Source of the DNA: Geodermatophilus aquaeductus
GTDB lineage: Bacteria; Actinomycetota; Actinomycetes; Mycobacteriales; Geodermatophilaceae
Assembly: GCF_900182545.1 (NCBI RefSeq)
Contig: NZ_FXTJ01000001.1
Coordinates: 434,001 to 498,000, forward strand
Direction: 5' to 3'
DNA: 64,000 nt
Part shown: piece by piece, positions 21,999 to 32,483 of the stretch
How positions within the stretch are numbered: position 1 is the stretch's first letter
Layout of the letters: every line of letters begins with the position of its first letter
Translations under genes and position numbers: made by a program
The notes under the pieces: generated by a model
Database searches by the model: none
Seen by the model: only the letters and a program-made list of their open reading frames with translations
What the model was told of the DNA's origin: nothing

Positions 21999-23033
21999 TC
22001 AGGCGCTCGGCGACTGGCCGGCCGACAGCAGGTCCTCGCAGGCCTGCTGCACACGGGCGGCCATGCCCGTCTCGGCCAGCTTCATGTAGGGCCGCGGGTC
22101 GTAGGCCTTCTTGTTGCCGACCTCGCCGTCGACCTTCAGGACGCCGTCGTAGTTGCTGAACATGTGCCCGGCGATCGGCCGCGTGAAGGCGTACTGGGTG
22201 TCGGTGTCGACGTTCATCTTCACCACGCCGTAGGACAGCGCCTCGCGGATCTCCGACTGCAGCGAGCCCGAGCCGCCGTGGAAGACGAAGTTGAACGGCT
22301 TGCTGCCCTCGGGCAGGCCCAGCTCCTCGGTGACGACCTCCTGGCCCTCCTTGAGGATCTCCGGCCGCAGCTTGACGTTGCCCGGCTTGTAGACGCCGTG
22401 GACGTTGCCGAAGGTGGCCGCCAGCAGGTAGACGCCGCGCTCGCCGAGGCCGAGGTGCTTGGCCGTGGCCACGAAGTCGCCGGGGGCGGTGTAGAGCTTC
22501 TCGTTGATGTCGTGCGCGACGCCGTCCTCCTCGCCGCCGACGACGCCGATCTCGAGCTCCAGCACGATCTTGGCCGCCGCGCACTTGTCGATGAGCTCCT
22601 CGGCGATCTGGAGGTTCTCCTCCAGGTCGATCGCCGAGCCGTCCCACATGTGCGACTGGAACAGCGGCGCCTGGCCGGCGTCGACCCGGTCCTTCGACAG
22701 CGCGATCAGGGGGCGGACGTAGGAGTCGAGCTTGTCCTTGGGGCAGTGGTCGGTATGCAGCGCGACGTTGACCGGGTAGCGCTCGGCGACGACGTGCGCG
22801 AACTCGGCCAGCGCCACCGCGCCGGTGACCATGTCCTTGACCCGGGTGCCCGAGCCGAACTCGGCGCCACCGGTGGAGAACTGGATGATCCCGTCGCTGC
22901 CGGCGTCGGCGAAGCCGCGCAGGGCCGCGTTGATGGTCTCCGACGACGTGCAGTTGATGGCCGGGTAGGCGAAGCCGCCCTCCTTCGCCCGGCTGATCAT
23001 GTCGGCGTAGACCTCGGGGGTCGCGATGGGCAT
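21999..23033 (-). CDS. fba: Class II fructose-bisphosphate aldolase
   Basis: Zn-dependent aldolase of glycolysis and gluconeogenesis, interconverting fructose-1,6-bisphosphate with two triose phosphates. The 344-residue protein has the Zn-ligand block HTDHCPKDK, LELEIGVVGGEEDG (ligand Glu), the later Zn His in TFGNVHGVYKPG and the substrate loop HGGSGS. Start ATG 23033 gives the usual N-terminus MPIATPEVYADMI. It heads a two-gene unit with DUF3151. Confidence 0.97.
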   Translation of the reverse strand: MPIATPEVYADMISRAKEGGFAYPAINCTSSETINAALRGFADAGSDGIIQFSTGGAEFGSGTRVKDMVTGAVALAEFAHVVAERYPVNVALHTDHCPKDKLDSYVRPLIALSKDRVDAGQAPLFQSHMWDGSAIDLEENLQIAEELIDKCAAAKIVLELEIGVVGGEEDGVAHDINEKLYTAPGDFVATAKHLGLGERGVYLLAATFGNVHGVYKPGNVKLRPEILKEGQEVVTEELGLPEGSKPFNFVFHGGSGSLQSEIREALSYGVVKMNVDTDTQYAFTRPIAGHMFSNYDGVLKVDGEVGNKKAYDPRPYMKLAETGMAARVQQACEDLLSAGQSPSA

Positions 23034-23114
23034 CGGGGCACTCCTGTCGATCGACGCTGGTCGGCGGTCAGTATCGCGCCCGGGCCGGTGGTGCCGACAG
23101 CGGGCGGGTGGGGT

Positions 23115-24515
23115 TCATCCCCGGCGGCGCAGCACCTTGCCGGGGTTGAGCAGGCCGGCCGGGTCGAGGGCGTCCTTGATCCGGCGGTGCACGTCCAGCG
23201 ACACGGTGCCGACCTCGCGCTCGAGCCACTCGACCTTGATCGAGCCGATGCCGTGCTCACCGGTGACCGTGCCGCCCAGCGCCAGCCCGAGCTCGAGGAT
23301 GTCGTCGAAGGCGGCGAAGGCCCGCGCCCGCTGGCCGTCGTCGGTGGGGTCGAAGCAGATGGTCGGGTGCATGTTGCCGTCGCCGGCGTGCCCGACGACG
23401 CCGATCGTGAGCTCGCGGCGGACGGCGATCCCGTCGCAGCCGTCGAGGAAGGCCGCGATCCGCGAGCGCGGCACGGCGACGTCGTCGATGAGCGTGGCGC
23501 CGAGCTGCTCGAGCGCGGGCAGCGCCATCCGGCGGGCGGCGAGCAGCAGGTCGCCCTCGGCCGGGTCCTCGGTGGTGTGCACCAGCTGAGCGCCGGCCTC
23601 CCGGCACAGCTGCGCGAGCGCCTCCACCTCGGCGCGGGCCGCCTCTCCCCCGGTGTCGGACTGGGCCACCAACAGGGCGTGCGCGTCGCGGTCGAGGTCG
23701 GCGTGCAGCAGGTCGTCGACGGCGCGGATGCAGGTGTTGTCCATGACCTCCAGCAGGCTGGGCACCAGCCCCGTGGTGACCACGCGCTCGACCACCTGCC
23801 CGGTCTGCGCGGTGGTGGCGAACGTGGCCACGAGGGTCACCGGCTTCTGCGGCGCCGGGCGCAGCGCCAGCGTGGCCTCGGTGATGACGCCGAGGGTGCC
23901 CTCCGAGCCCACGAACAGCCGCGCCAGGTCGTAGCCGGCGACGCCCTTGACCGTGCGCCGCCCGGTGCGCAGCACCTGCCCGTCGGCGAGCACGACCTCC
24001 AGGCCGAGCACGTAGTCGGTGGTGACGCCGTACTTCACGCAGCACAGGCCGCCGGAGTTCTGCGACAGGTTGCCGCCGATCGTGCACCAGTCGTAGCTGG
24101 AGGGGTCCGGGGGATAGAACAGCCCCGAGCCCGCGACGGCGTCGCGCAGCGCCTTGTTGACCACGCCGGGCTGCACGACGGCGAGCCGGTCGGCCGGGGA
24201 GACCTCCAGGACGGCGTCCATGCGGGTCATGACGATCGTGATGGCGCCGTCGACGGCGTTGCTCGCGCCGGCCAGCCCGGAGCCCGCGCCGCGCGGCACC
24301 ACGGGGACGCCGTGCCGCGAGGCCACCCGCATCACCGCGACGACGTCGGCGGTGTCGCGGGGGAAGACCACCGCGGCGGGCGTACCGGCCTCGGCGAGCA
24401 TCGCCTGGTCGCGGGCGTAGCTGCTGGTGACGTCAGGGTCGGTGAGGACGCCGTCCGGACCGAGCACGGCGGCGAGCTCCTCGACCCACGCGGTGGCGAG
24501 TGTGGTCACCGCCAC
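23115..24515 (-). CDS. FAD-linked oxidase, glycolate oxidase subunit GlcD-like
   Basis: A 466-residue flavoprotein of the VAO family. The PCMH FAD domain has RGAGSGLAGASNAVDGAI (about 75-92) and GGLCCVKYGVT; the C-terminal domain has GHAGDGNMHP and TGEHGIG. This layout fits 2-hydroxyacid (glycolate/D-lactate) dehydrogenases. No glcE or glcF genes are adjacent, so it may act alone as a D-lactate-type dehydrogenase. GTG 24515 is chosen, with GTG 24509 as alternative; an open frame reaching 24578 would translate the palindrome and is rejected. Confidence 0.88.
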   Translation of the reverse strand: MAVTTLATAWVEELAAVLGPDGVLTDPDVTSSYARDQAMLAEAGTPAAVVFPRDTADVVAVMRVASRHGVPVVPRGAGSGLAGASNAVDGAITIVMTRMDAVLEVSPADRLAVVQPGVVNKALRDAVAGSGLFYPPDPSSYDWCTIGGNLSQNSGGLCCVKYGVTTDYVLGLEVVLADGQVLRTGRRTVKGVAGYDLARLFVGSEGTLGVITEATLALRPAPQKPVTLVATFATTAQTGQVVERVVTTGLVPSLLEVMDNTCIRAVDDLLHADLDRDAHALLVAQSDTGGEAARAEVEALAQLCREAGAQLVHTTEDPAEGDLLLAARRMALPALEQLGATLIDDVAVPRSRIAAFLDGCDGIAVRRELTIGVVGHAGDGNMHPTICFDPTDDGQRARAFAAFDDILELGLALGGTVTGEHGIGSIKVEWLEREVGTVSLDVHRRIKDALDPAGLLNPGKVLRRRG

Positions 24516-24531
24516 ACCGTACGGCCGGACT

Positions 24532-24580
24532 CCGTGCACATCCGCGGAGATGCACGGTGCATCTCCGCGGATGTGCACGG
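24532..24580. repeat. Long palindrome, family B copy 2 (24-bp arms)
   Basis: Perfect 24-base arms (24532-24555 and 24557-24580) with one central base. It shares the core GTGCACNTCCGCGGA with the palindrome at 21541. It lies between the pyrE stop (24582) and the glycolate-oxidase-like start on the same strand, where it would form a very strong hairpin, probably separating the two transcripts. Confidence 0.8.
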
Positions 24581-24581
24581 A

Positions 24582-25184
24582 TCACTCCAGGCCGAGGTCG
24601 GACAGCTCGAAGGCGGCGCGGTACTCCAGCCCGGCGGCCTCGACGGCGGCCCGCCCACCGCGGTCGACGATCACCGCCACGCCGATCACCTCGGCGCCGG
24701 CCTCCTGCAGCGCCTCGACGGCGGTCAGCGGGCTGCTGCCGGTGGTGGAGACGTCGTCGACGACGAGCACCGAGCGCCCGGTGACGTCGGGGCCCTCGAT
24801 CCGCCGCTGCATCCCGTGGGCCTTGCCTGCCTTGCGGACCACGCACGCGTCGAGGAAGCCCTCGCCGTCGGAGGCGGCGTGCAGCATGGCCGCGGCCACC
24901 GGGTCGGCGCCGAGGGTGAGCCCGCCGACGACGTCGTAGCGCAGGTCGCCGGTCAGCTGGCGCATCACCCGGCCGACCAGCGGCGCGCCCTCGTGGTGCA
25001 GCGTCAGCCGGCGCATGTCGACGTACCAGTCGGCCTCGCGCCCGGAGGACAGCGTGACCCGCCCGTGGACGACGGCGAGGTCGACGACCAGCTCCAGCAG
25101 GCGGTCGCGGTCGGGATGGCCGGCCCCGTTCCAGGGGCCCGCCCCGAGGGACGAGGGGCGGGGGGGAACGGGGTCCTTCTGCAT
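24582..25184 (-). CDS. pyrE: Orotate phosphoribosyltransferase
   Basis: Forms OMP from orotate and PRPP in pyrimidine synthesis. The 200-residue protein carries the PRPP signature VLVVDDVSTTGSS and the conserved LSSGREADWYVDMRR near residue 45. The N-terminus is odd: the first ~22 residues (MQKDPVPPRPSSLGAGPWNG...) are encoded by a copy of the nested-hairpin repeat family D, and no good alternative start lies downstream before the conserved core. ATG 25184 has AGGG about 9 bases upstream. Confidence 0.92.
   Translation of the reverse strand: MQKDPVPPRPSSLGAGPWNGAGHPDRDRLLELVVDLAVVHGRVTLSSGREADWYVDMRRLTLHHEGAPLVGRVMRQLTGDLRYDVVGGLTLGADPVAAAMLHAASDGEGFLDACVVRKAGKAHGMQRRIEGPDVTGRSVLVVDDVSTTGSSPLTAVEALQEAGAEVIGVAVIVDRGGRAAVEAAGLEYRAAFELSDLGLE
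25122..25178 (-). repeat. Nested-hairpin repeat, family D copy 3, inside pyrE coding start
   Basis: Read on the minus strand it begins AAGGACCCCGTTCC and ends GGAACGGGGCC. The outer stem CCCCGTTCC/GGAACGGGG and inner stem CCCGCCCC/GGGGCGGG are both perfect. It aligns base for base with the copies after clpB (28606-28662) and after osmC (32484-32540), but the outer stem has compensatory changes. It lies within codons 3 to 21 of pyrE. Confidence 0.75.
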
Positions 25185-25204
25185 GGGATCGACCCTACGC
25201 ACGG

Positions 25205-25239
25205 CACCGGCCCGGCTCCGCGAGGGAGCCGGGCCGGTG
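25205..25239 (-). terminator. Hairpin terminator after the fasciclin gene
   Basis: A perfect 15-bp stem (25205-25219 with 25225-25239; CACCGGCCCGGCTCC arm) around GCGAG, located 56 bases past the fasciclin-gene stop and before the pyrE start. No T-tract, as is usual for high-GC actinobacterial terminators. Confidence 0.65.
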
Positions 25240-25294
25240 GCCGGTGCACGGTGCTCGGTGCTGAGGTGCCGGGGTGCTGGGGTGCCGGGTGGGA

Positions 25295-25972
25295 TCAGCC
25301 GGCCGCGGGGGCCAGCACCTGGTCGACGATGTAGACGGTGGCGTTGGCGGTCTGCACGTTGCCGCAGATCACGCTGGCCGGCGTGCCGGTGACGGTCTGG
25401 GCGACGGTGAAGCTCTCGCCCGACCCCTCGATGGTGACCTCGTCGCCGGCGACGGTGGTGTGCGTGCCGGCGAGCTGGTCGGGCGAGAGCCGGCCCGGGA
25501 TGACGTGGTGGGTCAGGATCTGGGTCAGCGTCGCCTGGTCGGCGAGGACGGCCTGTAGCTGGTCGGCCGGGATGGCCTCGAACGCCGGGTTGGCCGGGGC
25601 GATGACGGTGATGTCGTCGGTGGTGTTCAGCGTGTCGACCAGGTTGGCCGCGGTGACCGCCTGCACCAGCGTGGACAGGACCGGGTTGTTGCTCGCCGCG
25701 GTGGCGACCGGGTCGTCGGTCATGCCGGAGAAGCTGCCCTCGCCGTCGGCGGGGACGGCGGTGCAGCCGGCGCCGAAGGGCTCGTCACTGGCCGGCTCGG
25801 CCATCGTGCTGCTGCTCTCCATCGGCTCCGAGCTCTCCGAGGCCGACGAGCTGCTGTCCGGGGAGGAGCTGTCGCTCGCGGCGCTGGTCTCGTCGGAGCC
25901 GCAGGCGCTCAGGGTGACCGCCAGGGTGGAGGCGGAGGCCAGCAGGAGGCCGCGGGTCAGGGTGCTCTTCAT
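25295..25972 (-). CDS. Fasciclin-domain surface lipoprotein
   Basis: A 225-residue protein with a lipoprotein signal ending LSACGS (Cys about 22), a Ser/Glu-rich linker of about 45 residues, then one FAS1 domain: NPVLSTLVQAVTAANLVDTLN, ITVIAPANPAFEAIP, LTHHVIPGRLS and the terminal VYIVDQVLAP. This resembles mycobacterial MPT70/MPT83-type cell-surface proteins; the ligand is unknown. ATG 25972 has GAGGAG about 11 bases upstream. It lies directly after the molybdoenzyme gene on the same strand, a recurrent actinobacterial pairing. Confidence 0.9.
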   Translation of the reverse strand: MKSTLTRGLLLASASTLAVTLSACGSDETSAASDSSSPDSSSSASESSEPMESSSTMAEPASDEPFGAGCTAVPADGEGSFSGMTDDPVATAASNNPVLSTLVQAVTAANLVDTLNTTDDITVIAPANPAFEAIPADQLQAVLADQATLTQILTHHVIPGRLSPDQLAGTHTTVAGDEVTIEGSGESFTVAQTVTGTPASVICGNVQTANATVYIVDQVLAPAAG

Positions 25973-26116
25973 GGGGGTTGTGCTCCTCGGTCGTTGGTTG
26001 CACGGTCTCACCCGGCCCGTTCGAGGGGTCGGGAGAGGCGTCTGCGGCCGGGTGGCCGAGACGGGCTCAGGGGATGGTGGGCTGCCCTGCCGGCCGGCGC
26101 CGGTGGGGCGGGACCG

Positions 26117-27823
26117 CTAGGTCGCGATCACCCGGATCGAGTGCAGGCCGCTCGCTCCGTTCGGGAACGGCCGGGCGCGCTCCTCGGGCTGCACCTCGCC
26201 GTCGGCCGCGGTGGCCCGGACGGTGAGCTGGTAGGAGCCGGGGGCGAAGTCGACGGGCAGCTGCCACTGCCGCCACAGGTCGGCGTCGACGGCGGGGGCG
26301 AGCTGAGCCTCCTGCCACTCGCCGTCGTCGACCCGGACCTCGACGCGCCGGATGCCGCGGGTCTGGGCCCACGCGACGCCGGCGACGGCGCGCCGCCCGG
26401 CGGGGAACTGCCGCAGCGGGGCCGGAGTGTCGATGCGCGAGGCCACCTTGATCGGGCCGTCGGCCGCCCAGTCGCGCTCGACCCAGTAGGCGTCGAAGGC
26501 GTCGTAGGTGGTGGCCTCGATCGAGGTCAGCCACTTGCAGGCGGAGACGTAGCCGTAGAGGCCGGGGATGAGCATCCGGACGGGGAAGCCGTGCTCGACG
26601 GGGAGCGGCTCACCGTTCATCCCGAAGGCGAGCATGGCGTCCTCGACATCGAGCGCCGAGCGGGTCGGGGCGCCGATGGTCATGCCGTCGACGGAGCGGC
26701 ACACGAGCTGGTCGGAGCGGTCGGAGACGCCGTTCTCGCGGAGGAGGTCGCCCAGCGGGACGCCGATCCAGCGGGCGGTGCCGGCCAGCCGGCCGCCGAC
26801 CTCGTTGGAGACGCAGGTGAGGGTTATGTCGCGCTCGATGACGTCGTCGCGGCCGAACAGGTCGGCCAGCGTGTAGCTGCGCGGCGAGTCGACCATCCCG
26901 CGCAGCTCGAGCCGGTAGTCGGCCGGGCGGATCTGCGGGACGGTGATGGCGGTGTCGACCCGGTAGAAGTCGCGGTTCGCGGTGAACAGCGTCGTCAGGC
27001 CCTCGACCTGCTCGGCGAGGTCGGCTCCGGCGGGCAGGGCCGGGGCCGGGGACGACGGCGTGGGGAGGGTGAGCTCGCCACGGGCGTTGCTGACGTCGAA
27101 GCGGCGCTGAAGGAGGCGCCCGCCGCCGCCGGTGACCGCGGCCGCGCCGAGGGCGACGCCGCCGGTGAGGACGAAGCGGCGGCGGTCCATGCCGCTGCCC
27201 TTGCGGTCGGCCATAGACAGCGCGCCGCGCAGCCGGTCCACGACGGCCTCGTCGGCGGTGCGGGGCGCCACCGGGGCGGAGACGGTCAGCGGGTCGACGA
27301 GCAGCAGCAGGGCGAGGACCCCGACGACGGCGCCCAGCACCGACGGCAGCGCGTCGAGCAGGCCGCCCGCCGGCCGGGTGGCCGCGGCCAGCGCCCCGAG
27401 GACGCCGAAGAGGGCGATGCCGGCCACGCCGAGGCGGCGCGACCGCAGCGACAGCAGCCCGATGAGCAGGGCATACAGCGCGACGACGATCAGCGTGCCG
27501 GCGACCAGGGCGATCTTGTCGTTCTCGCCGAAGGTGGCGATGGCGAACTGCTTGACCGGCTCGGGCACGAGCGTGATCACGGTGTCCCCGACGGCCACGA
27601 CCGGCGAGGAGGCCGGCCCGACGAGCGCGGCGACCAGCTCGGCCACGCCGAGCGCGACAGCCGCGGCGAGCAGCCCGGCGAGCGCGCCGAGCAGGCGACG
27701 CGGGCCCCGGCCGGCGGGAGGCGGGGTCCCGTCCGGTCCGGTGGCCGGCGCGGGGGCCTGCTCGGTGGTGGTCACGCCCCGGGTTCGGCGTGGATCGGCG
27801 AGCGGTTCATCCAGGTTGGTCAC
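26117..27823 (-). CDS. Membrane-anchored molybdopterin-dependent oxidoreductase, sulfite-oxidase family
   Basis: A 568-residue protein. Residues about 45-180 hold four membrane helices, then a basic segment MDRRRFVLTGG starts a second hydrophobic stretch that resembles a Tat-type signal, followed by the sulfite-oxidase catalytic domain with TLTCVSNEVGG (molybdenum-ligating Cys) and GFPVRMLIPGLYGY, and a C-terminal Mo-co dimerisation domain. The family oxidises sulfite or reduces methionine sulfoxide; the substrate here is unknown. GTG 27823 is the longest start; GTG 27775 is possible. The gene precedes the fasciclin gene. Confidence 0.88.
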   Translation of the reverse strand: MTNLDEPLADPRRTRGVTTTEQAPAPATGPDGTPPPAGRGPRRLLGALAGLLAAAVALGVAELVAALVGPASSPVVAVGDTVITLVPEPVKQFAIATFGENDKIALVAGTLIVVALYALLIGLLSLRSRRLGVAGIALFGVLGALAAATRPAGGLLDALPSVLGAVVGVLALLLLVDPLTVSAPVAPRTADEAVVDRLRGALSMADRKGSGMDRRRFVLTGGVALGAAAVTGGGGRLLQRRFDVSNARGELTLPTPSSPAPALPAGADLAEQVEGLTTLFTANRDFYRVDTAITVPQIRPADYRLELRGMVDSPRSYTLADLFGRDDVIERDITLTCVSNEVGGRLAGTARWIGVPLGDLLRENGVSDRSDQLVCRSVDGMTIGAPTRSALDVEDAMLAFGMNGEPLPVEHGFPVRMLIPGLYGYVSACKWLTSIEATTYDAFDAYWVERDWAADGPIKVASRIDTPAPLRQFPAGRRAVAGVAWAQTRGIRRVEVRVDDGEWQEAQLAPAVDADLWRQWQLPVDFAPGSYQLTVRATAADGEVQPEERARPFPNGASGLHSIRVIAT

Positions 27824-27863
27824 GATGGGATAACGGGCACCCGGGTTGTGTGCCCGTTCCGGA

Positions 27864-28484
27864 TCAGAGGCCGCGGGCGCGCTGCCAGCCGCGGTACCGG
27901 TACCACTCGCTGGCCGGCTTCTGCGCCAGCGTGACGACGCCGACCAGGATCAACAGGTACTGGACGAGGGACAGGACGGTCAGCAGACCGGGCAGCGGCG
28001 AGCCGAACAGGCTGACGAGGCCGGACACCAGCGCCAGGCCACCGAGCACCCAGAGCACGATGCGGGCCCAGTTGCGCCCCTGCCAGGCGAACCACACGAA
28101 CATGAGCTCGAGGGCGACGAAGACCAGCCCGAAGACGACGCCGACCAGGATGACGCCGGTGCCTGCGGCGTCGGTGACGCCGGAGTAGTCCGCCGGGTCG
28201 AGCCCCTGGTCGAGCAGGGCCTGGTCGACCAGCTCGTCGAGCTGCGCGAAGGTCAACACGGAGCTGACGAGGGCCAGCAGGATGCTCGCCACCCAGGCGC
28301 CGACGCCCAGCCGCACGGCCTGCGGGCGCTCGACCGGCGGAGGCGCGCCCCATGCGTCGGGCGCGGCGGGCGCGGACCCGTAGCCCCCGGAGGGCTGCTG
28401 GGAGTAGGGGTGCTGCCCGTACGGCTGTCCGTACGGCTGCTGCCCCTGCTGGTCCCAGCCCTGCGGTCCCTGTCCTGCGGTCAT
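27864..28484 (-). CDS. Membrane protein with Gln/Gly/Tyr-rich N-terminus
   Basis: A 206-residue protein of unknown function. The first ~70 residues are low-complexity GQQPYGQPYG-type sequence ending in PPPVERPQ, then four hydrophobic segments follow (VGAWVASILLALVSSVL, VILVGVVFGLVFVALELMFV, IVLWVLGGLALVSGL, VQYLLILVGVVTLA). This disordered-tail plus short membrane core is common in actinobacteria. ATG 28484 has AGAGGA 5 bases before it. It may be cotranscribed with the molybdoenzyme gene 40 bases downstream. Confidence 0.7.
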   Translation of the reverse strand: MTAGQGPQGWDQQGQQPYGQPYGQHPYSQQPSGGYGSAPAAPDAWGAPPPVERPQAVRLGVGAWVASILLALVSSVLTFAQLDELVDQALLDQGLDPADYSGVTDAAGTGVILVGVVFGLVFVALELMFVWFAWQGRNWARIVLWVLGGLALVSGLVSLFGSPLPGLLTVLSLVQYLLILVGVVTLAQKPASEWYRYRGWQRARGL

Positions 28485-28557
28485 GTCCGTCCTCTCCCGT
28501 GCGATCGCCCGCATGATGATCGACCGATCGCCGCCCGGCCACCCTCCGACGCGCGGC

Positions 28558-28589
28558 GGGCCCGCCGTCCCCGGAGGGACGACGGGCCC
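28558..28589 (-). terminator. Hairpin terminator downstream of clpB
   Basis: A 14-bp stem with one mismatch (28558-28571 with 28576-28589, GGGCCCGCCGTCCC arm) around CGGA. It follows the family D repeat after clpB on the minus strand, the same repeat-then-hairpin order as after osmC. Confidence 0.6.
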
Positions 28590-28605
28590 AGGAAGCCGAG
28601 CGGGC

Positions 28606-28662
28606 GGCCACTCTGCAGGGCCCCGCCGCGAGCGCGCGAGCGGTGGGGGCAGAGGGGTCCTT
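28606..28662 (-). repeat. Nested-hairpin repeat, family D copy 1, after clpB
   Basis: Begins 3 bases after the clpB stop with AAGGACCCCTCTGC and ends GCAGAGTGGCC. Outer stem CTCTGC/GCAGAG; the inner arms CCGC...GCGG enclose CTCGCGCGCTCG. It aligns with copies 2 and 3 along its whole 57 bases, with stem-preserving substitutions. Confidence 0.75.
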
Positions 28663-28664
28663 GC

Positions 28665-31262
<2,598 letters not shown>

Positions 31263-31333
31263 GGTCGGTGCTGTCGCTCCTTCTGTCAGGGGTGCCGGGA
31301 ACGCCCCGGCGCGGTGCTGGTCTCGAGCCGTCC

Positions 31334-31366
31334 AACGGTCGAGGAGTTGAGTCTGTTCCGCTCAAC
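31334..31366 (-). promoter_or_regulatory. clpB promoter: HAIR operator overlapping a SigR/SigH-like promoter
   Basis: On the minus strand 31366-31346 reads GTTGAGC-N7-ACTCAAC, matching the HspR-binding HAIR consensus CTTGAGT-N7-ACTCAAG at all but the outer and one inner position. Within it GGAAC (31359-31355) is followed after exactly 18 bases by GTT (31336-31334), the GGAAT-N18-GTT pattern of redox/heat sigma factors SigR/SigH. HspR bound there would cover the -35 region. The clpB start is 72 bases downstream. Confidence 0.7.
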
Positions 31367-31465
31367 CTCGACGGGCACCGACCGGTCGGCGACATTTCGC
31401 GTCCGGGGGGTTGACGCTCGACACAACTGCATGCCACGCGACCTGGTTGTCCCTACACTTCTGTC

Positions 31466-31939
31466 ATGACGATGACGAGCGGGGACCCGCACCTCCCCGC
31501 CCCGAGCGTGGCCCTCGACGACCAACTGTGCTTCGCGCTGTACGCGGCCTCGCGCGCGATGACCGCCCGGTACCGGCCGATGCTCGAGGAACTGGGGCTG
31601 ACCTATCCCCAGTACCTGGTCATGATGCTGCTCTGGGAGGAGGACCACCAGACGGTCGGCCAGCTCGGCGCCCGCCTGGCCCTGGACAGCGGCACGCTCT
31701 CCCCGCTCCTCAAGCGGCTCACCGCGGCCGGCCTGGTCACGCGGCACCGCCGCGTGGAGGACGAGCGGTCGGTGGCGATCGCGCTCACCGACAGCGGCCG
31801 GGCCCTGCGGGACAAGGCCTTCGCCATCTCGCAGGACATGATCTGCGCCCTCGACCTGGACGTGGAGTCCTTCGCCGACCTCAAGCAGACCCTCAACGTG
31901 CTGACGCAGCGCGTCACCGAGGCGCCCCGCTCCTCCTGA
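31466..31939 (+). CDS. OhrR-like MarR-family regulator
   Basis: A 157-residue winged-helix repressor of the organic-peroxide-sensing OhrR group: LDDQLCFALYAASRAMTARYRP has the reactive Cys about residue 22 with the Tyr that follows it, then the helix-turn-helix and wing in QLGARLALDSGTLSPLLKRLTAAGLVTRHRR. It precedes an OsmC-family peroxidase gene, its likely target. TACACT at 31454-31459 lies 6 bases before ATG 31466 and there is no ribosome site, which suggests a leaderless transcript. ACAAC and GTTGT half sites flank the promoter region. Confidence 0.87.
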   Translation: MTMTSGDPHLPAPSVALDDQLCFALYAASRAMTARYRPMLEELGLTYPQYLVMMLLWEEDHQTVGQLGARLALDSGTLSPLLKRLTAAGLVTRHRRVEDERSVAIALTDSGRALRDKAFAISQDMICALDLDVESFADLKQTLNVLTQRVTEAPRSS

Positions 31940-32036
31940 CCCGACGGGTTGCCCGCAACCGATCGGGGTAGGGCCGCCTGGTCCCGCGTGCCGGCGAGAC
32001 CACGCCGGCACGCCCCCCGACCGGAAGGCAGCCCTG

Positions 32037-32480
32037 ATGCCCACCCGCACCGCACGCACCGCCTGGAACGGCACCCTCGAGCAGGGCTCCGGCCAGGTCG
32101 AGCTGACCAGCTCGAAGGTCGGCACCTACGAGGTGAACTTCCCCAAGCGCGCTGCCGACGACGCCGGCGGCACGACCAGCCCCGAGGAGCTCGTCGCGGC
32201 GGCCCACTCCGCGTGCTTCGCGATGCAGCTGTCGGCCAACATCGCCCAGGCCGGCGGCACGCCGCAGTCCCTCGAGGTGCAGGCCGACGTCTCCCTCGGC
32301 CCGGACCAGGCCAACGGCGGCTTCACGCTCACCGGCATCACGCTCACCGTGCGCGGCGAGGTCGACGGCCTCGACGCCGCCGCCTTCGAGAAGGCCGCCC
32401 AGGAGGCCAAGGCCGGGTGCCCCATCAGCAAGGCGCTGGCCGGCGTCGACATCACCCTGGACGCCGCCCTCGAGTCCTGA
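32037..32480 (+). CDS. osmC: OsmC-family peroxiredoxin
   Basis: A 147-residue thiol peroxidase that reduces organic hydroperoxides. Conserved features are the N-terminal WNGTLEQGSG, SPEELVAAAHSACFAMQLS with the peroxidatic Cys, and GCPISKAL with the resolving Cys; these match OsmC more than Ohr. ATG 32037 has GGAAGG 8 bases upstream. It is 97 bases after the OhrR-like gene on the same strand and is followed by repeat D2 and a perfect hairpin. Confidence 0.9.
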   Translation: MPTRTARTAWNGTLEQGSGQVELTSSKVGTYEVNFPKRAADDAGGTTSPEELVAAAHSACFAMQLSANIAQAGGTPQSLEVQADVSLGPDQANGGFTLTGITLTVRGEVDGLDAAAFEKAAQEAKAGCPISKALAGVDITLDAALES

Positions 32481-32483
32481 TGT

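Noticed and set aside
24516-24578. Extended N-terminus of the GlcD-like protein starting in the family B palindrome
   Set aside because: The extra residues are only the translated palindrome; the family begins near VTTLATAWVEEL.
21720-25334. A 1204-codon plus-strand frame opposite fba, the GlcD-like gene and pyrE
   Set aside because: Antisense to three confidently identified genes and lacking any family signature.
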